DNA from: Rhea pennata
Lineage: Eukaryota > Chordata > Aves > Rheiformes > Rheidae
Length of the DNA: 64,000 bases
NCBI RefSeq assembly: GCF_028389875.1
Contig: NC_084687.1
Location: forward strand, 2,950,157-3,014,156
Direction: 5' to 3'
Of the stretch, positions 34,995 to 48,795 are shown in pieces. Position numbers and translations under genes: made by a program. Within the stretch, counting starts at the first letter, position 1. Each line of letters begins with the position of its first letter. The notes beneath the pieces were generated by a model. The model saw only the letters and a list, made by a program, of their open reading frames with translations, did no database searches and was not told the origin of the DNA.

Positions 34995-35085
34995 CCAGGG
35001 CCTCAGTCTCCCTGTCTATGGAGCAGGCTACGGGTGTCACCCTTCCGTTGCTGAGCAGCTTGAGATCTAGGGAAGATGCAATTAA
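34995..35085 (+). repeat. MIR-like SINE fragment
   Basis: GGGCCTCAGTCTCCCTGTCTATGGAGCAGG resembles the MIR forward-strand segment CCTCAGTTTCCTCATCTGTAAAATGGGG. It lies about 65 bases from the preceding reverse fragment, in the opposite direction. Confidence 0.4.
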
Positions 35086-35524
35086 GACTGTGGTTATGGT
35101 TATTTACGCCATCCTAATCATGTTTTAGAGCCTATCTCAGGTGCGGTTAGATTTCAGCATTTGTTAGAAAGATAAAAAGCTTTTTTGTCAGTCGGCCTGT
35201 CGGCTTCCAAGCCCTCTTTGATGCGCCCTGCCTAACAGACATCTGATTAATTCTCATTTCTGTGTTGGTCTTTAAAAGCTGCCAGGCAGACTTTGTGAAT
35301 GGATTTGAGGAGAGGCAGCGGCGAGCCCACAGCAAGCTGCTCCAGTTCTCATTAATACAAATCCCCCTAGGGCTAACTCCCCAGCCCACTGATGTGTTAG
35401 GAAGCCGAAAATAGCAGCGTTTATAATAATAAGTAACGGGGCGGGGGCAAGAAACCATGAAGTGCCTCCGAAAGACGTTGCGCGTGCTTGCGTGCGGGTC
35501 CCAAAACACCGGCGACCGAAACAA

Positions 35525-35705
35525 CCGAGCCTTTTGTCAAACCGCGAGCGTTCGGAATAATTGAATTGCTGCCTCGTTACATACGGACCGATTTAGACCC
35601 TCATTATGCATTTGGCAAGTACTTAGCATAGCGAATCAATTTAAAACAGCACAGGAGACTCAAGTAATTCATAACACAACTCCAAATCAAGATTGCAAGG
35701 CGGGA
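35525..35705. promoter_or_regulatory. Candidate conserved non-coding element
   Basis: An AT-rich, repeat-free patch contains ATAATTGAATTG, TCATTATGCATTTGG, AATCAATTTAAAA and AAGTAATTCATAAC words, typical of homeobox and POU binding clusters. Confidence 0.3.
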
Positions 35706-35809
35706 CTAAACCTTCTCATCTTTGATTACTGGGATGGAAAGGCAGCCCGTGAGGAAGACGAAGAGCCAGGGGCAGGGAGCAGCCAGGGCTGCCACCATCC
35801 TTGAGGCCT

Positions 35810-35885
35810 CTTCGGCTCTGCCACCTCTTTCTCCATGGCCTTGGGTCAGTCATTTTGTCCCTCTAGGCTCTGTACCTTCAGGCCA
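35810..35885 (+). repeat. MIR-like SINE fragment
   Basis: CGGCTCTGCCACCTC then GGCCTTGGGTCAGTCATTTTG then CCTCTAGGCTCTG follow the MIR forward consensus (GGCTCTGCCACTTAC, GACCTTGGGCAAGTCACTT, CCTCTCTGTGCCTC) in order. Confidence 0.6.
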
Positions 35886-36103
35886 AGATTGCACGTGGCA
35901 TCCGTGTTTGAAGGAAGCAGCTCTGCTGAAGCTGCGCACAGGTCCGGTTTCATGCGTCCAGCACGGCCAGGGAAGGCAACAACACACCAACGTTCTCCGA
36001 GCAGCTGTCTGCTCAGACTCTACCTCGTTGCATTTTAGGAATTATACAACCAAGATTAAAACTAACTCCCACCCCTTCATATTTAAATATAGGTTTTCAG
36101 GAT

Positions 36104-36107
36104 AACA

Positions 36108-36139
<32 letters not shown>

Positions 36140-36156
36140 GAGAGAGAGAGAGAGAA
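36104..36156. repeat. Compound microsatellite (AC)n-A19-(AG)n
   Basis: About eight AC units, then 19 A bases, then about eight AG units without interruption. Confidence 0.95.
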
Positions 36157-36917
36157 GACAAGGCTTTGCTCAACTAGGAGCTGAATAAATAAGGATGACT
36201 AATAGGATGTGCTATGGGAAATTGCTGAAGAGGCTCCTTCCAGGATGCAGACCCTTGCCAACGAAGGCTACTGTGTGCGTAGGATCGATCATCTGGGCTT
36301 TCTAGGACAGCGCTGGCGCGGGTCTTAAGGCTCTCTTTCTCCCAAGTCTCCAAAGAGGCTGCTTCACCCCATCAGCGTGTAAAAGATGAGCCCACGGGGA
36401 GCTTATTGAGCAGATTAACCAGTTGTCTCCTCCTAGTCCTTTGAAGAGGTCCCAAATAAACCCCAGAGCCAGCCAGGTGCCCTTTACTCCAGGCAGCCTC
36501 TGATTAACCCTGAAAAAATCAGGAGGGTGGGTTTTCCATAGCTAATTCCAAGCCTCTGCTCCCAAAGCACTTGTGCTCCCCATGGTATCTGATAGCGCCT
36601 TCCAGCCCACAGTGTAACTCAGCTAAAAGGTATTTTACAACCTTGCTGCTCCAGGCAGGAGTTCCCAGTTATATAGAGCTGCTGTTATAGGATCATGAAT
36701 GGCAGGTACAATCCTTAACCTCTCCATTATAATGTAAATCACACCATGAAAAATACTTGGGAGTCATTCCCACTGTTGCTGAAGCTGTTACCGTGCTACC
36801 TATACAGATATCAAGTTCACGCAGTGGCGGCTCTGATGCTTTTTAGCTGCGGAGGATTGCAGCAAAACAAATTATAGGTGTGCGTGCGCACACACATATT
36901 GTGCAAGAGGTTTAAGA

Positions 36918-36985
36918 GAACAGTATCATATGATCAAAAAATAATTTTGGCTGGAAGGCACCTCTGGATGGATGCGGTGCAGGCG
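36918..36985 (+). repeat. Possible CR1-like fragment
   Basis: TTTTGGCTGGAAGGCACCTCTGG resembles the conserved 3' part of sauropsid CR1 LINEs (TTTGGGTTGGAAGGGACCTCTGG). The match is short and could be chance. Confidence 0.3.
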
Positions 36986-39900
36986 TACCAATGCGCAGGA
37001 ACTCCGAAGGCAGTCAAGCGTTGCTAAAAATGTTCATGGCATCTTGTTAGATGTTTTGACAAATCAAGTCGCTACATGTCCTACTAAGTTTCCAAAGTGT
37101 TTTTTCTTTGTTTTTCACATGAACAGAGCTCTGGGATTTATCCCACCGAGTGCAGCGATAAAGTTACAGGATCCTTTACATGGCAGCGGCTGTTGTTTCT
37201 GATTTTCAACATATAACAACAGAATGTTCTCCTCCTCTTATTGTCACCTTGATGTTGAAATAGGCTACACAGGCTTTGTTTTGCACAACAGTCTTTTCTC
37301 AAGCCTCGACTGTGCTATGCCACGTCACAGTTAAGACAGAACAACAGTTTCAGTGAGGAGAACACAGTTTTGGTGTGACGGATCCCATCATCTCCAACTT
37401 GAAAACTGCCCCAAGGTCACAGCAGCTTTGTACAGTTCCCACTGCCCAGGTGGTTGCTCGTGTCTCCCGTGTTCGGGTAGCCGGATCCATAGGGAGCTTT
37501 ACATCAAATGTCCAGTTTTCCAGTTCAAAATGACTCATTGTTATATAGTATAACAAAAATGCTACAAAAAGACACCTTGTAGGAGTCAAAACCAGAATGA
37601 AACACTCTGATTCCAAAGTTCTCACATCCTTATAAAATTAAAAACAATCTCGAATAAAATCATGAAGGAAACAGTTCAAAGTGACAAATCATGTGAAACA
37701 GAAATCCTGACCCACAGCCAGCTCTGACGTACTGCAGTCACTGAATCTGTCCTCAGTAAAAACAAGTGACTTGGGGCCTGTGTGTGTCTACACACGTAGC
37801 TCACATACAAACTTCCTTCACTGGGTAACTGGGATACAGGGTAAGTGCAGACAGTGCATTTTAATGGAAATTAATGTCTTCTCATGACGGTTCTCCATTA
37901 ATATTTTGCAAGTTGCACCTCATTGGGATTTATTTACCCGGGACCCAACGAGCTGGCTCCTCCGCTGACATCAGCTGGCATCGCTCAGCCGATTTCAGGG
38001 TAGCAAGGGTGACACCAGCCGAAAGACAAGCGCGGGCAGCTAAGGGTTGGAGCACATTCTGACATGCCAGCAAGTCGCCGGGAGGCAGCCAGAACGAGAG
38101 CAGGTTTATAGGCTGTCGTAACCTCCTGCTGCCGTGTTGGGGCTATGTAGGCCACGTGTCCTCCAGGGAGACTCCGACACGGATCTGGCACTCTTGATTA
38201 CTGCGATTTGTGTTGCAAAGTGTTCGTTGGCAGATGGATTATCTGGGCCAAATTCTGCACTCTGGGATAGCCAGCATGTCTCTTGTTGGCTTCATTAAGG
38301 CTCTGGGTGCAGTGGCTGGAAGGGCCTCCCACGTGTCCCCAGTAAGCTGTCTGCGCGCGCTGCCGTGGGGTAGCCGCAGGGTGATGCATACGGGCAGGGC
38401 TTGCACCCTTTACAGCGCAGAGTCGGGGGAAAGCAGCTGCAGAGGCAGGTCCCTTGTGGCATGACCTGGAGTGCCTGCCCACTCCAGCACTTGGCAAAGG
38501 GAGCTGGAAAAGGTGGAGGTCGTGGGGTGTCCGTTGGCTCCCCAGCATTGGGGGGTTTTATTTTAAGCTAAAGAATTGCCCAGACCACAGCAGAAAAATA
38601 AGCAAGTCCAAAGCTATCTGAGATGGCACAATATTAATAGATTGGCTGGTCCAGAGATGTCAGCCCCTGGACCACATGATGTGCTGAGCATCTGCCCTGA
38701 ACCGTCCCCAAAGCCTAAATCTTGAGAAAAGTCAGCTCCAGCCACGTGAACTTAGCCTGTAACTGCAAAAGATAATAAATTCTTTACTAAAGAGAATCTA
38801 CCTTTCCTCTACCCCCACTCACATACACAGATCGATGCACTCGCCCTTGCAGAGGAAGGAGTTGACCTCGTTTCCAGCTGTTCCCCCACTCTGAAGCAGC
38901 CCTGCACCAGGGAAGGTGACACAGTTTGGAGATCCAGCTGTGGCATGCAGCAAACGAGCTCTTACCTTGGCCTTAGTAAAAGGATCCTGCAAGAGCTGCA
39001 CTGAAAACCCGGAGGGGTAACATTTCCAGCACCCACCTCTTGCTGCAATGAGCTCTTCTAAATGTCTGTTAAGGAACCTGAAAAGAGCTTCATAATACTA
39101 GAAATTCTTGTCCTGGTCAAAAGACCCTGCTCTGAAATACCCATAGCGTAAGTTTAGCCATTTCTTGGGAAATGTCCAAGCTGCATCCCTGGAACAGACC
39201 AAACCCAGTCTCCCTTGACAAATAGGTTAAGTAAACGATCTGGTCTTCTCCATATCTGGCTCAACATTAGGACAGAACAGAGATCTGAAGGCCAGAAGGA
39301 AGGCTTTTGATCATGCTTCTCTCCCTGTTTAACATAAAGCACATTTTTGCTCTGTAGCTTCCTAAATCAAGCCTAATTTGCAGCAGAGCCAGAGATCTTT
39401 AACATGACACCTGATCTCACCACAAAGTTTCCCCTACTTGTTCCATTCAGTCTTTATCCCATGGCCGAGTTTGTTTAGCTACATCCTACAGCCGTTCCCC
39501 AGAAAAGCCCCTTCCCCTGGGAAAGATCCTCTTCCGACTGCAAATTTTAGGATCTCAGCTCAAAACATCACAGAAATGGAACCATCATTGAAAAGAGGCA
39601 AGAATGGGAAGAGCATTTCCCTGCCAAGTATTTTAGCACTTGAGCCTACTGGACAGAGCTTCAGAAAGGCAGCTTAGTCCAGCTTTGTATTAATTCTTTT
39701 GTGATGAATGAAAGATGCAATTTTGCTTAGGAAGAAAACTTTATCTCTGCAAGGCAGCTGAGGGAGAGACGGCACTGTGTCACCCAGCACCTTCTTTGAG
39801 TCAACACAGCAATCAATCACAGAAATTTGAGGTCAGCCAGGAGTTTGTTTCTCATCCTGTTTTAGCACCCACTGGCCTCAGGGTCCAGGTGGTGTCAAGA

Positions 39901-42494
39901 CAGGACGAATGCAGTTCACCAAGACTTCGATTCAAATTTCTATTTGTGGCCCTCAATTTTGTCTGATGCCAAACCTATTACCTTTGAAATGTCCCATGAA
40001 GATCTTGCACTGCTCTTTCTCCGTAAGTGCCTCTGTGCATTAACCAAGCTGAGCAAGCTCAGCAGTGGCCAAATCCTTTCTGCTTCTTGCATTAATCCTC
40101 ACTATCTCCATTTTGCCTAATAATCTCTGTGTTGCTCTATTTATACCGTTCTGCTGAGCTCCAGCTGTGCAAGCCTTCCTGCATTCCCTGTCTAGGAAAC
40201 CCAGGGATTAGATTTGTGAATTCTTCAGTCCTGCAGGCCTGGCCTCAGTGGTGCGTTAAAAAAACTTGGCTTTGAGCTCACAACTTCATATGATCCTTTT
40301 TTTCACCTTTTTTCAGAGCTCAGTAGGCTCCGCACACAGATTCAGGTAAGGAGACGTAGACAGTGGGAAAGATGCAGGGATATCCAGGTGCAATGAAGCA
40401 CCAAAACTTCAGAAAAACAGCACTTCACAAAATCAGAAAAGGTCCTGTCCTGGACACTTCACCGAGACGCTGGGGATGAGGAGCTGAGGATCCCAACGGC
40501 AGCCTTTCCGTTTTGGATTAGCCCAGATACAGAGGCTCCCTGTCTCAGACTGATCTGTCCACCAAGACACGGGGAGAAAATAAAAGGCAAAAAGGCTGTC
40601 TTTAGTAATTGCTGGGTAGAGGGAATGGTTCCCTTTCGAGCTTTGAAGATTGACCTTTGCAGGCCCAGGGACTCGCTCAGCCAAGCGTAACGAGTTCATC
40701 CAAGAAAACCTGCCGCCCTTGGTTGTCAGCTCTGCTTTACAACAGATGCCCCAGGACGCGGCTCTCCACCTCGCAAGGCAAGAACTCCGTCCTCGGGGAG
40801 GCTGCGAGGACGCACCGCCACCCGGACCGGCCACCCACCCTCCAGCTGCGCGTCTCCTCGCACACGCACCCGCCCCGCCGCCAGCCCCCTTCTCCGAGGC
40901 AACGCACAGACCCCCAAAACGCCTCTCGATGTCTGTGTGCCAGCGTGAGAAGAGCACGGAGACGTTTCCCGGAAAGCAGGAAACCTCACCGCTCTCCCGA
41001 GGCTTCCCCTCAATACCGTTGCCACCTAGACTCTCTTCCACAACAGCACGCATTAAAAATCAGATGCAAATCTCCCTGCTGCGGCAATACCAGGCTGATA
41101 CGGGCTTTTGTTCCCTCTCAAGCATAGCTGCGATTTGAGGAGCACTCTTCTCCGAGAGAAACGACTGTTTAACTTCTGTGCTAATCCGGAGGTGGGTTAA
41201 CTCCTTGCGCCCATCTGCAGCAGCTGGTGGCGAAACACCGGAGGAAGCTGATACGATCTCTCATTTTTCATCAGTAACCCCACAGCTAGCTTGCTGCCAG
41301 TCAGCTTATTTTCCGTCCTGCTAGGCAGCAGCTGCATCCTTCCAGGTCCTAACAGCCCACTTTCACATCTATTCAGCGCCTGTCATTTCTACCACCAGCA
41401 TTAACAAGATTTGGGGCCACATGTTTTGCACCTTGGTTTTTGTTCGTTTTCTATTTCCAGCTGGGAAAAGCAGGTTTGGGGGTTTTTTTGTTTGTTTATT
41501 TTGGGGTTTTTTTGGTCTTTTTTGGTATTTATATTTTGTTTTTGTTTTTTGCAAAGGAAGCTGTTAGCCAAGTGATAAGCCTTTGTTCTTCCTCGCGCAC
41601 CCGGAGAATAAGCATTTGCACAATTCAAGTCCTTAGGAAGCCGTTCAGACACACGGCTGTTAAGAAAATTGAATACAAATTCCATTAAGCAAGTCGAGAT
41701 GAAACAAGGTTGGCACTGCCAACCCTCAGCTCCACTTCCCGCGAATCGACGAGCCCAAAAGCCCCAGAAATGCAGGTGTTCGCGTTCAGAGATGCCCCTT
41801 CTGCACAACTGAGCTGCGCAGTTGAATAGCCCCAAACACCGAGAAATCTAGGCCCATCCCTTAGTTCTGGCTCCGTATCTATCTGTATCGTTATCTATGA
41901 CATGCCTACGATACGGGAACGGTTAGCATTTGGCAGCCTGGTGCAGCAGAGCCTCCACCTAAGCCTGTTTCTCCTCTCTCACATTAACTAAACATCTTGT
42001 AAACTCTCCAGCAAGAGCAGAGAGATGAGAACTGGCAAACAAGCGATCCCACCAGCCATGCATGCAGTAGCAAGGCTGGCGTTTGGACAGAGATAGGGCA
42101 TAAAATGGCACAAATCGACCACAGCGGACGCCCCAAGCTCCTGCCACAGACCCCACAGCCGGGCAGACACAGTCACCTCTTTGCCACGGAGCGTACTGGA
42201 ACATGAGATGTGCTCGTAACTCCTGGAGACTTCCACAGCGCAGCATGCTTGGAAAGCAAAGCATCACCATCTGCATCCACCCCACATCCCTGCCACCGTC
42301 TTGGATTTTTATCAGTCCTGCATGCACTGGGAAAGTCTCTTGATCTATCAGCTGATACCATTAACCTTACCACGCTGTGAGTGTATCTGCTGTCATTACT
42401 CTGGGCCCAAAAGCCCCTCACTGGGCTCCATCAGCTCGTACACGTCTACTGAGAGAGACCACTTCTGTTCCAGACAGCTTCAGCGAGAAGTGCT

Positions 42495-42612
42495 AACCCT
42501 GTCTTACAGACAGGAAACCGAGGCACAGGGTTTCCTCTAGCAGGTTGGTTTCAGGAACGAGGAGAGGATCTCCTGCATCTGACCTCAGTGTCTCTGCCAC
42601 TAAACCACAGGC
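42495..42612 (-). repeat. MIR-like SINE fragment
   Basis: TCTTACAGACAGGAAACCGAGGCACAGGG is a near match to the MIR reverse segment TTTTACAGATGAGGAAACTGAGGCACAGAG. The end TCTCTGCCACTAAACCAC fits its tail. This is one of the clearest MIR copies in the window. Confidence 0.7.
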
Positions 42613-45600
42613 AACTTTCGGCACAAGGAGCCCTGAGAAGCCCTAGTTTCACCCGCTGGGGAGCCAAGCAGCTGCTAATTTCGGTTGCCTTGAGGACATC
42701 CGCTGCACTAGGATGGCTGAATTCTCCTGATTTTCACCGCTTGTGCTGCAGCAGGATCTACTCCCAAACCCAACAGCCAGGCTGACATCCTCGTGTCAGG
42801 TGACGATGTGATGGGAGACTGGTGACGCACCAGCACACCTCCATTTTAAGGTGCTGCGGTGCAACTGGCAGAAAGGTTTCCTTTTGCGAGACTTTCCGCG
42901 GTGTGAACACAACAGCCGGGAGAAGGTGGGGACAGCCATCCCATTAACCTGCAGCCACAGGAACTACACGCGCACGCTTTCAACCCAAGCTACCGCACGT
43001 GCGTGGAAAAAAAGAAACTTTCCATGCTGGCCCTGGGTGCTGAAAAGAGCTTGCAATGAGTTTATGATTTCTCGGAGGTGAAACCACCACCCTCCGCGCA
43101 GCCCCAGGCGCTCTGTTTGCCTTTCTCCCCCACGCCGCCAACTTACACAGCCGAATTCAGGGAGGGGGGAAAGGTATGTGCCGCAGCAGCCCGGACCTGA
43201 GAGGGCACATTGTGCTGCGCTCCCACCACGGCTTGAGCTATTCGTCTGCAGGCATTTGGGAGGGTCATTAATACAGAAGCAAAAATAAGCGGACAATAAA
43301 GCCACAGTGCTAGAGCGGTGGCACACGGTGTTTCAGGAAGCTGCTAAAAACACTGTCAACAGTGCCTTGAGCCCAGTGGTAGCCAGTCCCGTTAAGTGTG
43401 GCTGTGTTTATTTTTAATATTATTTCTTCTATAAAAAGCTGCAGTGGTTGGGGGTTAGAGGAGACAGGAAAGGAGCAAAGGGGGATGCTGAGTTGTGCTC
43501 CCGCAGGCAGGGACCTCTGCTGCTTTACTTAGTAAAATGAGGAAATTAAAATAATCCCACAGAATGACAAAGTGAGTTTTTCTCACCGGCAGCCCATCTT
43601 TTCATTTGGGGGGGGGGATCCGCAAGCCCTTCAGCACCCCCAGTGCAGCTAAATCAACAGAGGGGAGAGCCCTACATGCTGCCCTGCCTCCGATAACTAA
43701 ATAAAACCACATTTATGGGATTAGCTGAGCTAATCCCTGGTAAATGCAGTTTTATTGCACTGTGTTTGTATTCAAAAACCAACCAAGCATGAAAACAGGA
43801 CAAAGAGCTGAGGTGCAGCTATTTGGATGCAGACAGGGAGAGGCTGAGAGAGCAGATGAGAGGAAACGCTAAAATCTGGCAGGCAACCGAAAATTGAGCC
43901 TAGGGGAGAATTTACGGTGGATGGAGGGAGTTGCAAGAAGGTTTCAAGGTCTCTGTTGCTCTACCTAGCTGTGCATTTAAGGCTCAACTCTGTGACCTTC
44001 CCAGAGTGAGAGGAATGGGGCCGAGGGATTCATTTTGGCTTGGCTTGAGCCCAAAGCACCCCGGAAAAGCGGTTGGATTGGGCCATTTCACAGGTGTCAG
44101 CAACAAGATGTTTCACCTTCTCTTAACAGCACGCTTCAGTGGAGAAAATCAGCAACGCTTGGTACATCCTGGTCCAGCACTGCTGCTAGAGAGAATGAAG
44201 TTAATAATCTTGGCTGATCGACCAGACGCCTCAGGGATGTCTCCAGCCCCTGGCTACGTGCTCCGACACGACCCCTTTTTGCAGCTCTCGGCTGTAGCCC
44301 ACCTGGGCTTCCCCGCTAGGGAAAGCCACGGCAAGGGATACTCTTTCCACAGCTCAGCGCCGAGGCTTTCCAAATGGAAACAATTCAACGCTGTCCAGCA
44401 CGGCTGCACGAAGAACGCAAATCTGTTTTGCAGGCACGGCTGGAAAGGTTTCAAAGCCCCAGAGAGCTCACCCCAGACAGTGCTTTCCTTTCAGGCCCAC
44501 AGCAACTTCTTCTCTTGCTTTAACATGACTTGACACAATTTTTTTCCCAGGTACACTGCCTGTCTTCTCCTCTCTCTGTCTGGCTTCTTGATGGCTGCAA
44601 AGCTGTCAGCCTCAGCCTGCTCGGCGGCAAGGGGCTGGCCCAGCGGTCTGGAGAAGGCAGCACTCTGCAGCGCAGAGAATTTGCAAAAGAGGGAGACCAA
44701 AACGTGTTTTTCTTCCCTTTAATTGCAAGAGGGATTCAGCCCCTGCTTCTGTCTCTGGGGCCAGCTCTTCATGGGGACTAGATATTTCTACAGCACCTTT
44801 CCTGGGAATGCCTTGAACCACAGCTGGGCTCCCCAAAAATCCAGTCCCTATGGACTTCTGGGCAAAACAGGGTGCTGAATAGCTGAGGGACACTCTATGA
44901 GTACTCTACTGTTGCAAAGGGCTGTAGCATGCATAACGCATGGTTACGCATGAGAACCCAAGATTCGTGATGTGTATGGGTTGAGATTTACTTAGGAGAC
45001 AAAAGCCTCTTCCAGCTCCCACTGCCTTTGCTACTTCCCTTCTCAGCAGCAACAGCCTGGCGAGTTCAGCCTGCGCGCGCCAGATGGAGGGCCTTCAGGC
45101 GAGCAAGCACGGCCAGATTTAACGCACTGCACAACCCTGCAGAAATCCTGGGCCCAAATCCTACATCTGCTCCGGCAGCCTGACAGGGCAGGCAGCCTCC
45201 ACGGGGTTCCCTGCGTGAAGGGAATCCCTGCACAACGCTGATACCCAGCTTGCTACAAGTGAGGCTAGGCAGAGAAATCAAACTATTCCACCAAAAGCAA
45301 CTTGGAGACACAGTCTGGTAGCCATGAAGCTGATTTATGTGACACATGGAGCCACCAGCTGACACGGAGACTATCACACAGGCCAAGGTTGCCGCTCTTC
45401 TCTGGCAGAGGCCATGTAGCAGTGTTGTGACGCAGGTGACAGCCAGGCTCGGATAGGGCTGAAGCAGTAGCACCAGAGAGCCAAAGTGCCCACGTTTTTG
45501 TGCTCTGTGTATACATTTTCTAGTCCACTGCAGCAGGGAAGCCAAGTCCCAGGAACTCCAGGTCTGGCATCCTTCCAGGGCTCTGGAAGACCTGTCATTA

Positions 45601-48600
45601 AGGGAGGGCGATGGAGTTGTTGTTGATGCCCGGTGTGGCAGGCTCCTTGGTCCAAGCTACAGCATGCTATCTTTAGAAGGAACACATGCTATGCTCAATT
45701 CCTTCTGCTCTATTTCCTTCCTAAAACACTGCGCCACACACACTTGCAGGGGCAGGGATGGAGGAGGGGGTTCTCAGTGTCCCACAGCGCAAAGCGCTAA
45801 CAAGAACAGTCAATGAACACCAAGCAGGTTGGCATTTAAACTACAATACTGTAACGCATCTCCTCTTGCCAAGGACTTTGCTGCTGTTGTTTTGCCATGA
45901 GCCGCGGAGGCACATCACTCCAGCAGGGCACAAATCGAGCCCCCGCCTCCGCAGCCCCCTTCTCCACCCACAGTCGGCTCTGGGGCAGGATGGCTGGTGT
46001 AAGACCTGATGCAACAAGTGCACAGGATCACTTGCCCTCCCTATTGTCCAGCATCCAAACTCACCTAAGCCTAGGAGCTGGTGACTTCTGGTCATTTATA
46101 CGTTCACAAATGACCACCCTTTATTACCAGCTATAGAAAATATGCCTTACACAAATCTCTAGGGCCAGTCGGTCTCTGAATGAAAGAACCACCCAGGAAG
46201 TTGCTTTGTCTGAGGTGGGTGCTGCTCAGTGAGGTTCTTCTAGTGATTTTCTCCATCCTTGCCAGTGAGATAGATTTGAACACCCTTGGGCTGGGCAGTG
46301 GCCGGAGTCCAGCCTCTGCTGCCTGGCAGAACTAGGCTCTGCTGTCAAATGGATGGAAAAATATTGCCTCTCTTGTAGGATCTGAGGGAAAGCAGTTGAT
46401 GGTATCTGTCAGATTTGGGTGTGATCTGAGCCTTCCAGATCATGGGCTTCATGAGATACGGTCCTGTAGTGCCTCAGTTTGCAACCCCCAAAGAAGCTGA
46501 TGCAACAGAGTGGCTCTGAGAAGCTCCAGCCAACCAAGACAGCTTTACCATTTCCCCTGGACCTTTTCCCCTAGATCATAGGGGCTTCCATGCATTATGG
46601 GAACCTGTCCCCAAAACCCATGTCGGGAGAAAATGACAAGCACTTTCACCACCTGGAAAGGGGCTCAGGGCACAGAAACCACAGCCCTGGGAGACAAATT
46701 AGAGCAGGAATGAGGAGACACTCAGACCATCTCTGCCCTCCTGCTGTTGTCTGCTAGTCTTCTGAGTCTGCCACCATCTCTGGGGAGGCTATAGTCTAGC
46801 CAAACCATGTGAAGTAGAAAGCAAATGTTTGGAAAGGAGTTGGAGGCTGCTCTTCTGGGCTGCCAAACCTCATCAGAGCTGCTCACAGGCAAAGTGGGGC
46901 TCTGCCACCTCTGTGCAGTGCTGCACACAGCCACTCCACCAGCCCTACCACGGCTCCAGGGAAGCAGCAGCACAGAAATACGTTGCCAGTCGAAGTGAGG
47001 AGAAACAGCCCCATTACACTGTCTGTGACTCCTGACAGACCCAGAGTGGGATTTTTAACAGCAAGACCATTCTCTCTCTAAAAAAAAAATCCTAGAAAGA
47101 TGGGTCATTTACTATCTTTAGTGAATTTAAGCACAATCAATACTGTGCTGGTGTGTGATTTATCAGAGGGCTGACAAGGCTGTCACATGTAATAACCTTG
47201 CCCGCTGCGTGCTGACAGTGACCCAAGGCAGGAGCGACTGTGCAGCCACTGTGCAGGCAGAGCTGGCAGACGCAAGGCTGACTAGAGAGACAGCTCTTAA
47301 GTCTTCTGAGCCATTGCATCAGCAGAAGGGATGTGAGCACAGGAACCCACTGCAGTCAAATATCCACTTTGCAGAGTCAAAATTCCGCTTTTGCAAGACA
47401 TTGCTCATTGCGAGACCCTGGCTCCACTTCTTCCCTCTGCAAAGAGTGAATTTGCCTCCTGTCCTCCCCGAAGTTGTGCACTTGGTTGGTTAGTTGGTTG
47501 GTTACAGTCCCAAACCTGGATGGGGGTGGAAGGAGGTTAGTGGGGCTCCTACAGTGAAAACATCTGGAGCACAAGTTCTATACACCGTTTCTCACTGAAC
47601 CTTGTAGGGATGGGTGGGAGCTCTTTGGAGGTATTTCTTTCTCCTTTTTAAGGATAAAATAAACCCATAGATCTTCTGCAGCAAGCAGCCCAGCAGACCC
47701 ACTAGCCAGGCAAGCAATTAACACATTGTCAAGGAAGCAAGAGAACCACAGCTAAATGATTCAATCCTGCTTAGGAAGAGCAGCCTCTGGTTTCCTCCCT
47801 TTTCTTGTGGAGCCAAAACAGAGGAAGGAGTTGCTCACCTCTGTCGATCAAAGGGCCGTTTGGCCTTGATTGCATCAACACAAAGCAGTTCCATGCGCTT
47901 TGCCTGCCAAGCTCAAATGGACATAAGGTGGCAGTGGACAGCAAGCTAGGAGCTAAAGCCATGACAGCGCATCCCCCTCTGCCACTGCTCTGCTAGATGG
48001 CATGAGAAAGGCCACTTCGGCTTCCCAAGCACGGAGATCCAAACAAGTCTCTGACCAAGCAGCACTACCCTGACGGTTCTGCCAGCTTCCTCCACCCACC
48101 ACTGGAATTGTAAAAGGATAAAACAAAGTCTGGTGCTAGAGAGAGAGGAATCATTTCTTGAAGCATTTCTATTGAAAACATAGTTCTGTTTTCAGATTTC
48201 CTCCAGGATTAAGGCAAACAGAGAGCAGACTTGTTCTTATGCTGGACACTCAAAGCCTGCGGAAGCTGTCTTCTTATGGAAGGCATTGGGATCCGCCCTG
48301 ACGCTGGCTCTAATTCCACTGCATCCCACACACAAACCCAGGCTGGACACAGGATTTCAATCACTGCAGGAATGCAGAAACTCTGGATGGCACTGCACCC
48401 CTGAGCACCACCTGCAGGTAACTCAAGCTGTCTGTCACAAGTAGAGTGGGACCAGTATGAACACGAAACCAGGCGCTCTGACCCTTTGCATACTGGTAAT
48501 AAAAAAAACAGAAGAATGACAGGGCCACAAAGGGAAGTCTTAAGCCCCAAAGACAGCAAAGATCACAACCTAGAGCTGGATTTTCAGATGATACAGCAGT

Positions 48601-48684
48601 ACAGTTGATTCTACTTTCTGCTCAGGAACATGCTTGAACCAAGCTGAAACAAAGGGGAGGAGGAGAAATGAAATTGAGGTGGGG

Positions 48685-48795
48685 GGGGGTCTTTCATTAA
48701 ATATTCATATGAAAAAGCATTACTCTCCTTAATAAATAAGAGATGTGTTCTTCCTCAATTAATATGCATTACTACTAACTTCTCTAATGAACCCA
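48685..48795. promoter_or_regulatory. Candidate conserved non-coding element
   Basis: ATTAAATATTCATATGAA and CAATTAATATGCATTAC lie about 60 bases apart in an AT-rich patch. The second contains overlapping homeobox and POU-type (TATGCAT) sites. No repeat family was recognised. Confidence 0.3.

Noticed and set aside
43425-43445. A TATA-box-like CTATAAAAAG
   Set aside because: No CpG block, initiator or downstream exon supports a promoter. AT-rich sequence makes such words common.
43628-43650. A REST/RE1-like left half-site TTCAGCACC
   Set aside because: The right half does not follow at the required spacing.
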